From positions 1 through 64,000 of the forward strand of contig NZ_JAHYSG010000027.1 of the NCBI RefSeq assembly GCF_022095675.1: a DNA stretch of 64,000 nucleotides. The letters run 5' to 3'. Origin of the DNA: Dactylosporangium sp. AC04546. Lineage in GTDB: Bacteria; Actinomycetota; Actinomycetes; Mycobacteriales; Micromonosporaceae. Position 1 is the stretch's first letter. Every line of letters begins with the position of its first letter. Under the pieces are notes generated by a model. That model was not told the origin of the DNA and searched no databases. It saw nothing but the letters and a program-made list of their open reading frames with translations. Below are positions 16,327 through 26,653 of this stretch, piece by piece. The translations under genes were made by a program, and so were the position numbers.

Positions 16327-17210
16327 AACAGCCGGAGCCGCAGCCGGAGCTCGGCGCACCGGCGGCCGCGGACGGGCCGGCCGGCGGGCGGGGCCGACGC
16401 AGCCGCTACCTCGCCGCGCTGCGCACCCCCGGCGGGATCGCCGGGCTGAGCCTGGTGCTGCTCATCGTGCTGGCCAGCCTGGTCCTGCCGCTGCTGCTGC
16501 CCCACGGGCCGTACCAGCAGGGACCGGACAGCCTGTTGTCCCCGGGCGGCGACCACCCGCTCGGCACCGACGAGGTCGGGCGCGACCTGCTCGCCCGCGT
16601 CGTCGCCGGCACCCGCCTCGACCTGCTGATCACGCTCATCGCGGTGCCCGTCGCGGCCGTCGCGGGCACCCTGCTCGGCCTGCTCAGCGTCGTCAACGGC
16701 TGGCTGGGCGCGTTCTTCCAGCGGGTGTTCGACGTGCTGCTGGGCGTGCCGGCCGTCATTCTCGGCGTCGCGGTCACCATCGCCATCGCCCCCGGCACCG
16801 AGGCGGTCGTCATCGCGATCGTCCTGGTCGTGATGCCGGTCTTCGGCCGCCAGGCCCGCAGCTCACTGCTGGGCCAGCTGCCGCTGGACTACGTCGCCGC
16901 GGCCGAGGTGCTGGGCTACCCGCGCCGCCGGGTGATGCTGCGGCACATCCTGCCCAACATCGTCGACGTCATCTTCGTGCGCTTCGCGGTGGAGATGTCC
17001 CACGCCATCATGGTCGAGGGCGGCCTCAGCGTCGTCGGCCTGGGCATCCAGTCGCCTGACGCCTCGCTCGGCTCGATGATCAAATCGGGCAGCGGATACC
17101 TGCTCGACCACCCCGCCTACGCCCTCGCCCCGGTCGTGGTCGTCGTGCTGCTGGTCGTCGGCTACACCCTGCTGTCCAACGCTCTGAACCAGGCGGTGCT
17201 GCGCAAATGA
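16323..17210 (+). CDS. ABC permease, DppC-like
   Basis: A 295-residue DppC/OppC-type permease. It has a Pro/Gly-rich cytoplasmic N terminus, a first helix at about residues 40-60, and then the diagnostic HPLGTDEVGRDLLARVVAGTR stretch. The EAA loop is AAEVLGYPRRRVMLRHILPN, and near the C terminus LSVVGLGIQSPDASLGSMI is typical of DppC. The ATG overlaps the previous stop and the TGA overlaps the start of the ATPase gene. Confidence 0.9.
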   Translation: MKQPEPQPELGAPAAADGPAGGRGRRSRYLAALRTPGGIAGLSLVLLIVLASLVLPLLLPHGPYQQGPDSLLSPGGDHPLGTDEVGRDLLARVVAGTRLDLLITLIAVPVAAVAGTLLGLLSVVNGWLGAFFQRVFDVLLGVPAVILGVAVTIAIAPGTEAVVIAIVLVVMPVFGRQARSSLLGQLPLDYVAAAEVLGYPRRRVMLRHILPNIVDVIFVRFAVEMSHAIMVEGGLSVVGLGIQSPDASLGSMIKSGSGYLLDHPAYALAPVVVVVLLVVGYTLLSNALNQAVLRK

Positions 17211-19060
17211 CCCGAGCCGATCACCCGGCCACGCCGGTCCGGCCGGCACAACCGGTCCTCGAGGTGTCCGGCCTGTCGCTGCGCCTGCGCACGCCGGGCG
17301 GTGCCGTCCCGGTCGTCACGGACGTGAGCTTCCAGGTCAATCCCGGTCAGATCCTGGGCGTCGTCGGCGAGTCCGGCTCCGGCAAGTCGCTGACCGCGCT
17401 GTCGGTCATGCGCATGCTGCCGGCCGCCGTCACCGTCGACAGCGGCGCCGTGCGCTACCTCGGCCAGGACCTGCTCACCATGCCCGACCGGGAGATCACC
17501 GCCCTGCGCGGCGACCGGATCGGCATGGTCTTCCAGGACCCGATGGCCTACCTCAACCCGTTGATGACCGTCGGCGCGCAGATCCGCGAGGTGCTGCGCC
17601 TGCACGGCACCGGCCGCAAGGCGGCCTCCGCCCGCGCCGTGGAGCTGCTCGACCTGGTCGGAGTGCGCGACCCGGGTAAGCGCGTCGAGGACTATCCGCA
17701 CCAGTTCTCCGGTGGCATGCGCCAGCGGGTCGTCATCGCGATGGCGGTGGCCAACAACCCGACCCTGCTCATCGCCGACGAGCCCACCACCGCCCTCGAC
17801 GTCACCGTGCAGGCCGGCATCCTCGAGCTGCTCGGCCGGCTGCGTGACGAGCTCGGCACCGCGCTGCTGCTCATCACCCACGACATCGGCGTCGTCGAGG
17901 ACGTCTGCGACTCGGTCATGGTGATGTACGCCGGCCGTGCCGTCGAACAGGGTGCCGCCGCGGAGGTCCTCGGCGACCCCCGCCATCCGTACACGCGGGA
18001 GCTCATGCGCTCGACCCCGCGCCTCGACGTGCCGGTGCTGCGCCGGCTGCCGGCCATCCCCGGCCAGCCGCCGGACGTGACCCGGCGGCCGGGCGGGTGC
18101 CCCTTCCACCCGCGCTGCCCGCTCGCGTTCGACCGGTGCCGCGAGGAGATGCCGCCCGACCGGGACACCGGCGCCGGGCACCGCGCCGCGTGCTGGCTGT
18201 CGGTCGAGCCGCTGCCCGCGCCCGCGGTGAGCACCGCGCTGGTCCGCGAAGCCCGGCACGACGACGAGCGCGCACCGATCCTCGACGTCGCGGACGCCCG
18301 CATCACCTACGGGCGGCCGTCGCCGCTGCGGCGCACCCCGCCGCGCATCATCGTCGACGGCGTCTCGCTCAAGGCCTACCCGGGGCGGACCCTCGGCCTG
18401 GTCGGCGAGTCCGGCTCCGGCAAGTCGACGCTCGCCCGCACGATCGTCGGACTCGTGCCGCTGCTGTCCGGGCGGATCAGCATCGACGGGATGCAGTGGA
18501 CCGACCGGGCCCGCCGCGCCGAGCTGCGCCGCACGGTACAGATGGTGTTCCAGGACCCCTACCAGTCGCTCAACCCGCGGCAGACGATCGGGACCCTGCT
18601 GACCGAGCCGCTGACCGTGCACGGGCTGGTCCCGCGGGCCGGCCGGGCGCGCCGGGTCGCCGAACTGATGTCGCTGGTCGGCCTGCCCCAGAGCCTGCTG
18701 GAGCGGTACCCGTACCAGCTGTCCGGCGGCCAGCGGCAGCGGGTCGGCATCGCGCGGGCGCTCGCTGTCGAGCCGCGGCTCATCGTCGCCGACGAGCCGG
18801 TCTCCGCGCTCGACGTCTCGGTGCAGGCGCAGATCATCAACCTGCTCGCCGACCTGCGCGACGAGCTCGGACTGTCGTATGTGGTCATCGCCCACGACCT
18901 GAGCGTGGTGCGGCACCTGTGCGAGGACGTCGCGGTGATGCAGTCCGGAGTGATCGTCGAGCAGGGACCGGCCGAGCGGGTGTTCGCCGACCCGCAGCAC
19001 GAGTACACCAGGGCGCTGCTGGCCGCATCGCCGGGATCCAGGGAACAGGTGGTGTCATGA
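17207..19060 (+). CDS. Fused two-domain ABC ATPase (DppD-DppF type)
   Basis: A 617-residue protein carrying both ATPases of the importer in one chain. Domain 1 has Walker A GESGSGKS (54-61), FSGGMRQR and [12 protein letters not shown]. It ends in the Cys-containing oligopeptide-type tail [16 protein letters not shown] (about 295-310). Domain 2 has Walker [10 protein letters not shown] (about 398-406), [15 protein letters not shown] and [12 protein letters not shown]. Such fusions occur elsewhere in family-5 importers. It drives the DppB/DppC-like pair and is translationally coupled to both neighbours. Confidence 0.9.
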   Translation: MTRADHPATPVRPAQPVLEVSGLSLRLRTPGGAVPVVTDVSFQVNPGQILGVVGESGSGKSLTALSVMRMLPAAVTVDSGAVRYLGQDLLTMPDREITALRGDRIGMVFQDPMAYLNPLMTVGAQIREVLRLHGTGRKAASARAVELLDLVGVRDPGKRVEDYPHQFSGGMRQRVVIAMAVANNPTLLIADEPTTALDVTVQAGILELLGRLRDELGTALLLITHDIGVVEDVCDSVMVMYAGRAVEQGAAAEVLGDPRHPYTRELMRSTPRLDVPVLRRLPAIPGQPPDVTRRPGGCPFHPRCPLAFDRCREEMPPDRDTGAGHRAACWLSVEPLPAPAVSTALVREARHDDERAPILDVADARITYGRPSPLRRTPPRIIVDGVSLKAYPGRTLGLVGESGSGKSTLARTIVGLVPLLSGRISIDGMQWTDRARRAELRRTVQMVFQDPYQSLNPRQTIGTLLTEPLTVHGLVPRAGRARRVAELMSLVGLPQSLLERYPYQLSGGQRQRVGIARALAVEPRLIVADEPVSALDVSVQAQIINLLADLRDELGLSYVVIAHDLSVVRHLCEDVAVMQSGVIVEQGPAERVFADPQHEYTRALLAASPGSREQVVS

Positions 19061-21378
19061 CCCAGCAACGCATCGGCCGCACCCCGGCCGAGTCGCGGGA
19101 GCGCTGGCCGGACCTGGGAGGCCGCAGCCGGGCCGCCGGCGCACCCAACGTCGTGGTCATCCTGCTCGACGACGTCGGCTTCGCGCAGTACGGCTGCTTC
19201 GGCTCCACCATCCAGACCCCGGCGATCGACCGGCTGGCTCGCGAGGGGCTGCGCTACGTCAACTTCCACACCACGGCCGTCTGCTCACCGACGCGGGCGT
19301 CGCTGCTGACCGGGCGCAACTGCCACGCGGTCGGGTTCGGCCACGTGACGGAGCGGCTGGCCGGCTACCCCGGCTACTCGATGCGGCTGCCGGACAGTGC
19401 CGCGACGGTCGCGGAGATCCTGCGCGGCAACGGCTACACGACGTGGGCGGTCGGCAAGTGGCACCTCACCCCGTCCTACGAGACCGGCCCGCAGGGCCCG
19501 TTCGAGCGCTGGCCGCTGGGCCGCGGGTTCGACCGGTTCTACGGCTTCCTCGGCGGCTCGACCGACCAGTACGCGCCGGAGCTCGTGCGCGACAACACGC
19601 CGACCAGCCCGCCGCGCACCGCCGTGGAGGGTTACCACCTCAGCGCCGACCTGGTCGACGAGAGCGTCCGGCAGATCCGCGACCTGCGGGCCGTCGCACC
19701 GGACCGGCCCTTCATGCTCTATCTGGCCACCGGCTGCGGCCACGCGCCGCACCAGGCGCCCGCCGAGTGGATCGAGCGCTACCGCGGCGTCTTCGACGCC
19801 GGCTGGGACGCCGAACGGGACAAGGTCCTGGCCCGCCAGATCGAGCTGGGCGTGATGCCGCCGGGCACCCGGCTGGGGCCCGCCAATCCGGGGGTACCGG
19901 CATGGGCCGAGCTCACCGCCGAGCAACGCCGGCTGGCCAGCCGGATGATGGAGGTCTACGCCGGCTTCGTCAGCTACACCGACGCGCAGATCGGCCGCCT
20001 GCTCGACGCGCTCGAGGCGACCGGCGATCTCGACGACACGGTCGTGATGCTCTGCTCCGACAACGGCGCCAGCGGCGAGGGCGGCCCGGAGGGCAGCGTC
20101 GACGAGGGGCTCTACCTCAACGACCGGCCGCAGCGGGCCGAGGACGGGCTGGCGCACATCGACGAGCTCGGCGGGCCTCGCCTCTACAACCACTACCCGT
20201 GGGGGTGGGCGCAGGCCGGCAACACCCCGTTCCGGTGGTACAAGCAGTTCACGCACGCCGGCGGGATCACCAACGGCCTGCTGGTGCGCTACCCGGGCGG
20301 CGGCGTGCCGGCCGGGGGCATCCGGCGGCAGTACCACCACGTCATCGACATCACCCCGACCCTGCTGGACCTCACCGGGATCGAGGCGCCGGCGACGGTG
20401 CGCGGCGTCGCCCAGCAGCCGATGCACGGCGTCAGCATGCGGTACTCCTTCGCCGAAGCCGACGCCGACGCGCCGGGACACCGCCACACCCAGCACTACG
20501 AGATGTGGGGCAACCGCGGGATCTGGCAGGACGGCTGGATGGCGGTGTGCCGGCTCCAGCCCGACGGCGCGGGCGCCTTCCCGCCCCAGCGCCCGCCGGC
20601 GACCCTCGACGAGCTGCGCTGGGAGCTGTACGACCACCGCAACGACCCGTCCGAGTGCGATGACCTCGCCGAGCGCGAACCGGCCCGGCTGCGGGCCATG
20701 ACGGAGCTGTGGTGGGCCGCGGCCGGCCGCTACGACGTGCTGCCGGTCGACAACCGGGCCCGCGCCGAGCGCTGGCCCGCCGATCCGCCGGCCCCGGCGG
20801 GATCGGACCCGGCACGGGCCCGCTTCCACGGTCCCGGCGGCCCCTACGAGCGCGGCGTCGCACCCCGGGTGGCGGGCCGGTCGTTCCGGATGTACGCCGA
20901 GGTCACCATCGGCGATGCGACGGCACCCGACGGGCAACCGCGTGGGGTGCTCTACGCGGTCGGCGGCGGGCACGGCGGCTACTGCTGGTACGTGCAGGAC
21001 GGGGAGGTCCGCTTCGAGGTGGCCCAGTCCTCGGTGCAGACGGAGACGGTCGCCGCCCCGTTCGTCGTGGCGGCGGGCCGGCACCGGCTGGAGGTAACCG
21101 TCGACGCGGCGGCCGACCTGTCCGCGCGGATCGCGTTCACCGTGGACGGCGTGGCCGTGGGCGGCGGCAGCGTGTCGCGCCTGCTGAAGCGCGTGCCGAT
21201 CGGCTCGGGCCGCACCTACGTCGGCCACGTCACCAGCGGCCCCGTCAGCGGCGCGTTCACCGCGCCCAACCCGTTCACCGGCAAGCTGCACGAACTGGTG
21301 GTGCTGCCCGGCCTGCCCGCCGGGGCCGCACCGGCCGTGCAGCGCGAGACCGCCGACGCCGAGATGAGGGAACAGTGA
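19057..21378 (+). CDS. Sulfatase 1 (type I, formylglycine-dependent)
   Basis: A 773-residue alkaline-phosphatase-superfamily sulfatase. The modification motif CSPTR starts at C76, the residue FGE would convert to formylglycine. D38/D39 (LLDDVG) and D335/N336 (SDNGA) are the expected calcium ligands, and GKWHLTP is the conserved Lys/His block. After the catalytic and C-terminal sulfatase domains, residues from about 608 form a beta-sandwich, LamG/concanavalin-like domain (RSFRMYAEVTI onward). There is no signal peptide, so it should act in the cytoplasm. It is coupled to the ATPase gene by ATGA and to sulfatase 2 by GTGA. The substrate is unknown. Confidence 0.92.
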   Translation: MTQQRIGRTPAESRERWPDLGGRSRAAGAPNVVVILLDDVGFAQYGCFGSTIQTPAIDRLAREGLRYVNFHTTAVCSPTRASLLTGRNCHAVGFGHVTERLAGYPGYSMRLPDSAATVAEILRGNGYTTWAVGKWHLTPSYETGPQGPFERWPLGRGFDRFYGFLGGSTDQYAPELVRDNTPTSPPRTAVEGYHLSADLVDESVRQIRDLRAVAPDRPFMLYLATGCGHAPHQAPAEWIERYRGVFDAGWDAERDKVLARQIELGVMPPGTRLGPANPGVPAWAELTAEQRRLASRMMEVYAGFVSYTDAQIGRLLDALEATGDLDDTVVMLCSDNGASGEGGPEGSVDEGLYLNDRPQRAEDGLAHIDELGGPRLYNHYPWGWAQAGNTPFRWYKQFTHAGGITNGLLVRYPGGGVPAGGIRRQYHHVIDITPTLLDLTGIEAPATVRGVAQQPMHGVSMRYSFAEADADAPGHRHTQHYEMWGNRGIWQDGWMAVCRLQPDGAGAFPPQRPPATLDELRWELYDHRNDPSECDDLAEREPARLRAMTELWWAAAGRYDVLPVDNRARAERWPADPPAPAGSDPARARFHGPGGPYERGVAPRVAGRSFRMYAEVTIGDATAPDGQPRGVLYAVGGGHGGYCWYVQDGEVRFEVAQSSVQTETVAAPFVVAAGRHRLEVTVDAAADLSARIAFTVDGVAVGGGSVSRLLKRVPIGSGRTYVGHVTSGPVSGAFTAPNPFTGKLHELVVLPGLPAGAAPAVQRETADAEMREQ

Positions 21379-23603
21379 ACACGAACGGCTTCCCCGGCAG
21401 GATCGGCCGGACGGTCGAGGACGCCACCCCGTGGTGGCCCCCGGCGCGTGCCGGGCGAGGGCGGCCCAACGTGGTGCTCGTCGTGCTCGACGACGTCGGA
21501 TTCGCGCAGCTCGGCTGCTACGGCTCGGCCATCCGCACCCCGCGGATGGACGCCCTGGCCGCCGGTGGTGTGCGGTACACCAACTTCCACGTCGCCGCGC
21601 TGTGCTCGCCCACCCGGGCGAGCCTGCTCACCGGCCGCAACCACCACGCGGTCGGCATGGGATTCCTGGCCGCGTTCGACACCGGCTTCCCCGGCTATCG
21701 CGCCGAGGTGACGCCGCGGGCGGCCACCGTCGCGGAGGTGCTGCGCGACACCGGGTACGGCACGTACGCCGCCGGGAAGTGGCACCTGGCCCCGCCGACA
21801 CAGCTCACCGCGGCCGGTCCGTTCGACCAGTGGCCGACCCAGCGCGGGTTCGACCGCTACTACGGGTTCCTGTGGGGCGAGGACGACCAGTTCGAGCCGG
21901 AGCTGTGGTCCGACCAGCACCGCGTCGACGTGCCCGGCGATCCGGACTACCACCTGTCGGAGGACCTGGTCCGCACCGCGTGCGGGTTCGTGGCCGACCA
22001 CGTGACCGGCCGCCCCGACGACCCGTTCTTCCTGTACCTCGCCTTCGGTGCCTGCCACGCGCCGCACCAGGCGCCGCCGTCGTTCCTCGATCGGTACCGA
22101 GGGGCGTTCGACCACGGCTGGGACGCCGAGCGCGAGGCCGTCCTGGCCCGGCAGGTCGAGCAGGGCGTGGTGCCGCCGCAGACCGAGCTGCCGCCGCGCA
22201 ACCCGGACGTGCGCGCCTGGGACGAGCTGTCGGGCGACGAGCGGCGCCTCTACGCCCGGATGCAGGAGGTGTTCGCCGGGTTCATGGAGCATACCGACGA
22301 ACAGATCGGGGTGCTGGTGGACTTCCTCGACCGGCACGGGCTGCTCGACGACACGCTGCTGCTGGTGGTGTCGGACAACGGGGCCAGCGGTGAGGGCGGC
22401 CGGCACGGCACCGCCAACGAGTACCGCTACTTCCTCGGCCTCGGTGACTCCCTCGAGGACGGGCTGGCCGCGATCGACGACCTCGGCGGGCCGGCCGCGC
22501 ACAACCACTATCCGTCGGGCTGGGCGCAGGCCGGGAACACGCCGCTGCGCTACTACAAGAAGCACACCTACGGCGGCGGGGTGCGGGTGCCGCTCATCGC
22601 CCACTGGCCAGGCGGTATCGACCCGGCGGTGCCGTTGCGCGGGCAGTTCCACCACGCGGTCGACATCCTGCCGACGATCACCGCCCTCGCCGGGGCCCGG
22701 ATGCCGGCCAGCTACCGCGGTCACGAGCAGATCCCGGTGCACGGCACCTCGATGGCGTACACGTTCACCGACCCGGCGGCCGACTCCACCCGCACGACGC
22801 AGTACTTCGAGACCGCCGGCTACCGCGGCATCTACCGCGACGGCTGGAAGGCGGTCGCCGACCACACGCCCGGCACCGCCTACGACGACGACCGGTGGGA
22901 GCTGTTCGACCTGACCACCGACGTGTCCGAGGCGCACGACCTCGCCGCCCGCCATCCCGGCCTGCTGCGTGAGCTGATCGACGAATGGGACCGCCAGGCC
23001 GAGCAGTACGGCGTGCTGCCCCTCGACGACCGGATGGGCGCCCGGGTCGCCGGGATGGACCCGGCCGCGGATCGGCTGCACTACCGCATGCTGCCGGGCA
23101 CCCGGATCATGAACAGCGTCGCCGGCCCCACCTTCGCCGGGCGTTCGTTCCGCGTCAACGCGGTCCTGTCCGGTCCGCCGGCCGACGGGGTACTGCTGGC
23201 CTACGGCCGGCGCGCGCACGGCTTCGCGTTCTACGTGCGCGACGGCCGGCCGGTGTTCGCGCTGAACCTGGCCGGGGACCGCACCGTCGTGCGCTCGGCC
23301 GACCCACTGCCGGCCGAGGCGCGCCGGGTCGGCCTGCTGGTGCAGGACGGCCCCGGCGGGGTCCACGCCGAGCTCACCGCCGACGGCGTCGCCCTCATCC
23401 GGGGAGCGCTGCCACGGCTGCTACCCGGCGGGATGGGCACCCTGTCGCTGCAATGCGGGCACAACGCCCCATCGGCGGTGACCGACGACTACACCGGGCC
23501 GTTCCGCTACGCGGGCGACCTGCTGCACGTGGAGATCGACCTGCAACCGCGCTCGCTCGACACCCGCAGCGCCGACTGGCTCGCGGAGGTGGCGACGCAG
23601 TGA
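21375..23603 (+). CDS. Sulfatase 2 (type I, formylglycine-dependent)
   Basis: A 742-residue paralogue of sulfatase 1, with CSPTR at C77, metal residues D39/D40 and D334, GKWHLAP, and a C-terminal beta-sandwich domain from about residue 590 (RSFRVNAVLSG). WGEDDQ in the middle is shared with sulfatase 5, making these two the closest pair. The GTG at 21375 overlaps the upstream stop; a longer frame back to 20709 is a shadow of sulfatase 1. No export signal. Substrate preference cannot be read from sequence. Confidence 0.9.
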   Translation: MNTNGFPGRIGRTVEDATPWWPPARAGRGRPNVVLVVLDDVGFAQLGCYGSAIRTPRMDALAAGGVRYTNFHVAALCSPTRASLLTGRNHHAVGMGFLAAFDTGFPGYRAEVTPRAATVAEVLRDTGYGTYAAGKWHLAPPTQLTAAGPFDQWPTQRGFDRYYGFLWGEDDQFEPELWSDQHRVDVPGDPDYHLSEDLVRTACGFVADHVTGRPDDPFFLYLAFGACHAPHQAPPSFLDRYRGAFDHGWDAEREAVLARQVEQGVVPPQTELPPRNPDVRAWDELSGDERRLYARMQEVFAGFMEHTDEQIGVLVDFLDRHGLLDDTLLLVVSDNGASGEGGRHGTANEYRYFLGLGDSLEDGLAAIDDLGGPAAHNHYPSGWAQAGNTPLRYYKKHTYGGGVRVPLIAHWPGGIDPAVPLRGQFHHAVDILPTITALAGARMPASYRGHEQIPVHGTSMAYTFTDPAADSTRTTQYFETAGYRGIYRDGWKAVADHTPGTAYDDDRWELFDLTTDVSEAHDLAARHPGLLRELIDEWDRQAEQYGVLPLDDRMGARVAGMDPAADRLHYRMLPGTRIMNSVAGPTFAGRSFRVNAVLSGPPADGVLLAYGRRAHGFAFYVRDGRPVFALNLAGDRTVVRSADPLPAEARRVGLLVQDGPGGVHAELTADGVALIRGALPRLLPGGMGTLSLQCGHNAPSAVTDDYTGPFRYAGDLLHVEIDLQPRSLDTRSADWLAEVATQ

Positions 23604-25078
23604 AGCCGAACATCGTGTTCGTCCTCATCGACGACATGGGCTGGACGGACCTCGGCTGCTACGGCAGCTCGTTCTACGAGACGCCCCGGCTGGACCGGCT
23701 CGCCGCGGAAGGCGCGCTGTTCACCGACGCGTACGCGGCCGCGCCGGTCTGCTCGCCGACCCGTGCGAGCATCCTCACCGGCCGGTACCCGGCCCGGGTC
23801 GGGGTCACCCAGTACATCGGCGGGCACGGCGTCGGCAGGCTCGCCGACGTGCCCTACAACCAGTTCCTGCCGACCAACGAGCTGTCCCTCGCCCGCGCAC
23901 TGCGGGCGGGCGGCTACCGGACCTGGCACGTCGGCAAGTGGCACCTCGGGCCCCGCCGTACCTGGCCCGACCAGCACGGCTTCGACGTCAACATCGGCGG
24001 CTGCGAGTGGGGACACCCGAAGAGCTGGTTCAGCCCCTACGGCAACCCCACCCTGCCCGACGGCCCCGACGGCGAGTACCTCACCGACCGGCTCACCGAC
24101 GAGGCGATCCGGCTCATCGAGACCGCCGGCGACACGCCGTTCTTCCTCAACCTGTGGCACTACGCGGTGCACGTGCCGATCCACGCCCCGGCCGAGCTGA
24201 TCGCCAAGTACGAGCGCAAGGCCGCCGAGTCCGGCCTCGACGCGGTCGAGGCGTTCGAGCCGGGGGAGCGGTTCCCGGCCTGGCACCAGCGCGCCGCCCG
24301 GGTACGCCGGCGGGTCGTGCAGTCCGACCCGGCCTACGCGGCGATGGTGGAGAACCTCGACACCAACATCGGCCGGCTGCTCGACGCGCTGGAGGCGGCG
24401 GGCAAGGCCGACAACACGATCGTCGTGTTCACCTCCGACAACGGCGGCCTGTCCACCGCGGAGGGCTCGCCGACGAGCAACCTGCCACTGTCGGAGGGCA
24501 AGGGCTGGGTCGCCGAGGGCGGCGTCCGCGAGCCGCTCATCGTGCGCTGGCCCGGCGTCGTCGAGCCGGGCCGGCGCATCGCCGCACCGGTCACCAGCCC
24601 CGACTTCTACCCGACCCTGCTGGCCGCGGCCGGCATCGCCGGGATGCCCGAGCAGCACGTCGACGGGGTCGACGTCACGCCGCTGCTGCGCGGCGAGCCG
24701 TTCGAGCGCGGCCCCGTCTACTGGCACTACCCGCACTACAGCAACCAGGGCGGCCGGCCGGCCGCAGCGGTCCGCGAGGGCCGGTGGAAGCTCGTCCATC
24801 AGTTCGAGGGCGACCCCGACACGCTGTTCGACATCGTCGCCGACCCCGGTGAGCACCGCGATCTCGCCGCCGCGCACCCAGACGTGGCCGCCGCCCTGCG
24901 GGCCCGGCTGCTGTCGTGGATCGCCGAGGTGGGCGGGCTCGTCCCGCCGCCGAACCCGCAGCCGGAGCCGTTCACCGACCTCGCCGGCTACTTCCTCGGC
25001 GGCCAGGTCGCCGAACCCGACGCCGACGTGGCCTGGGACGTGGCCCGGCCGGCCGGAAAGGATCAGCCATGCTCGTGA
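23600..25078 (+). CDS. Sulfatase 3 (short type I sulfatase)
   Basis: A 492-residue sulfatase without the extra C-terminal beta domain of its neighbours. CSPTR starts at C51, LIDDMGWTDLGCYGS (9-23) gives the first metal aspartates, and D280 in TSDNGG is the distal metal ligand. It resembles GALNS/arylsulfatase-A-type carbohydrate sulfatases more than the long paralogues do, which suggests a different position or sugar specificity (inference). The GTG start at 23600 overlaps the stop of sulfatase 2. No signal peptide. Confidence 0.9.
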   Translation: MKPNIVFVLIDDMGWTDLGCYGSSFYETPRLDRLAAEGALFTDAYAAAPVCSPTRASILTGRYPARVGVTQYIGGHGVGRLADVPYNQFLPTNELSLARALRAGGYRTWHVGKWHLGPRRTWPDQHGFDVNIGGCEWGHPKSWFSPYGNPTLPDGPDGEYLTDRLTDEAIRLIETAGDTPFFLNLWHYAVHVPIHAPAELIAKYERKAAESGLDAVEAFEPGERFPAWHQRAARVRRRVVQSDPAYAAMVENLDTNIGRLLDALEAAGKADNTIVVFTSDNGGLSTAEGSPTSNLPLSEGKGWVAEGGVREPLIVRWPGVVEPGRRIAAPVTSPDFYPTLLAAAGIAGMPEQHVDGVDVTPLLRGEPFERGPVYWHYPHYSNQGGRPAAAVREGRWKLVHQFEGDPDTLFDIVADPGEHRDLAAAHPDVAAALRARLLSWIAEVGGLVPPPNPQPEPFTDLAGYFLGGQVAEPDADVAWDVARPAGKDQPCS

Positions 25079-26571
25079 TCGGTGTGGACATCGGCACGTC
25101 CAGCACGAAGGGCGTGCTCGTGACCCCGGACGGCGAGGTGCTGGCCACCGCCGTCCGCGCACACGGCATGTCGATGCCGCGGCCGGGCTGGGCCGAGATG
25201 GACGCCGAACAGGTGTGGTGGGGCGACGTCGTGGCGGTCACACGCGAGCTGACCGGGGCCGCCGGGGACCGGCCGGTGGCCGCCGTCTGCGTCAGCGGGA
25301 TCGGCCCGTGCCTGCTGCTCACGGACGCCGAGCTGCGCCCGGTCCGCCCGGCGATCCTCTACGGCATCGACATGCGCGCCACTGCGGAGATCGAGCAGCT
25401 GACCGAACACTTCGGCGCCGAGGCGATCCTGGCCCGGGGGATGACAGAGCTGACCACCCAGGCCGTCGGACCCAAGCTGGCGTGGGTGCGGCGGCACGAG
25501 CCGGACGCCTGGCAGCGCGCCCGGCGCTGGTTCAGCTCCAACTCCTACGTGGTGGCGAAGCTGACCGGCGCGTACGTGCTGGACCACCACACGGCCAGCC
25601 AGTGCGACCCGCTCTACGACATGCACCGCGCGGACTGGGCGCACGACTGGCTCGCCGAGGTCGCCCCGGGCCTGCCCGCACCGCGGCTGGCGTGGCCCGG
25701 CGAGGTCGTCGGGCACGTCCTGCCGGGCGCCGCGGAGGCGACGGGCCTGGCCCCGGGCACCCCCGTCTGCGCCGGCACCGTCGACGCCTGGGCCGAGGCG
25801 CTCAGCGCCGGGGTACGCCGGCCCGGCGACCGCATGCTGATGTACGGCTCGACGATGTTCTTCGTCCACATGCTCGCCACGCCGGACGCGCACCCGGGCA
25901 TGTGGACCACCGCCGGGGTGTACCCCGGCACATGGAGCACCGCGGCCGGCATGAGCACCTCCGGCACGCTGACCGACTGGGTGCGCCGGCTGACCGGCGG
26001 CGCACCCTTCGAGGAGCTGGTGACGGCGGCCCGCGACGTGCCGCCCGGCTCCGACGGGCTCGTGCTGCTGCCCTACTTCGCGGGCGAACGGACCCCGATC
26101 TTCGATCCGCGCGCCCGGGGCGTCGTGGCCGGGCTGACCCTCAGCCACGGCCCGGGGCACCTGTTCCGGGCCGCCTACGAGGGCATCGCCTACGGCATCC
26201 GGCAGATCCTCGACCTGCTCGACGCGACGGCCGGGCCCGCCGGGCGCACGGTCGCCGTCGGCGGGGGCACGCAGGGCGGCCTGTGGACCCAGATCGTCAG
26301 CGACGTGAGCGGTCGCGAACAGGTCGTCCCGGCCCAGGCGATCGGCGCCAGCTACGGCGACGCGCAGCTCGCCGCGGTCGCCGCCGGTCTGGCCCCGGCC
26401 GACGTCGACTGGGCGGTCGAAGGGCGCCGCGTGGTGCCCGAACCGGCCAACCACGCGGTGTACGCCGAGCTGGCCGCGATCTACGACGGCCTCTACCCGG
26501 CGACCCGGGACGCGGTGCACCGGCTGGCCGCGGTGCAGGAGGACGCCGGCCGCGGGGCGGGTGCGCCGTGA
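25069..26571 (+). CDS. FGGY-family carbohydrate kinase
   Basis: A 500-residue sugar or polyol kinase. GVDIGTSSTKG (4-14) is the phosphate-1 loop of the actin-like ATPase fold, CAGTVDAWAEA lies in the middle, and VAVGGGTQGGLWTQIVSDV is the FGGY C-terminal adenosine motif. The family phosphorylates xylulose, ribulose, erythritol, glycerol and similar compounds. With the polyol dehydrogenase at the head of the operon, a ketose such as a pentulose or tetrulose is a reasonable guess. The ATG at 25069 overlaps the end of sulfatase 3 by ten bases and follows GGAAAGGA. Confidence 0.87.
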   Translation: MLVIGVDIGTSSTKGVLVTPDGEVLATAVRAHGMSMPRPGWAEMDAEQVWWGDVVAVTRELTGAAGDRPVAAVCVSGIGPCLLLTDAELRPVRPAILYGIDMRATAEIEQLTEHFGAEAILARGMTELTTQAVGPKLAWVRRHEPDAWQRARRWFSSNSYVVAKLTGAYVLDHHTASQCDPLYDMHRADWAHDWLAEVAPGLPAPRLAWPGEVVGHVLPGAAEATGLAPGTPVCAGTVDAWAEALSAGVRRPGDRMLMYGSTMFFVHMLATPDAHPGMWTTAGVYPGTWSTAAGMSTSGTLTDWVRRLTGGAPFEELVTAARDVPPGSDGLVLLPYFAGERTPIFDPRARGVVAGLTLSHGPGHLFRAAYEGIAYGIRQILDLLDATAGPAGRTVAVGGGTQGGLWTQIVSDVSGREQVVPAQAIGASYGDAQLAAVAAGLAPADVDWAVEGRRVVPEPANHAVYAELAAIYDGLYPATRDAVHRLAAVQEDAGRGAGAP

Positions 26572-26620
26572 CCGGCCACCTCGGGGGCGGCAAGACGGTC
26601 AACGTACCAACGTCGGCCGA

Positions 26621-26628
26621 TGTAAAAT
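26621..26628 (+). promoter_or_regulatory. Likely -10 region of the lacI-family gene
   Basis: TGTAAAAT contains TAAAAT (26623-26628), an almost perfect -10 hexamer in otherwise GC-rich DNA, about 26 bases before the start codon. No good -35 box is seen at the usual distance. This suggests the regulator can be transcribed separately from the kinase upstream. Confidence 0.4.
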
Positions 26629-26653
26629 GCCGCGCGGGATTGGAGCGTTCATC

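Noticed and set aside
19285..21291. Very long minus-strand frames opposite the sulfatases (also 21216-23366, 27418-29307, 29930-32152)
   Set aside because: All lie exactly opposite sulfatase genes and share the same repetitive Val/Arg/Gly-rich composition, as expected from codon bias on the coding strand.
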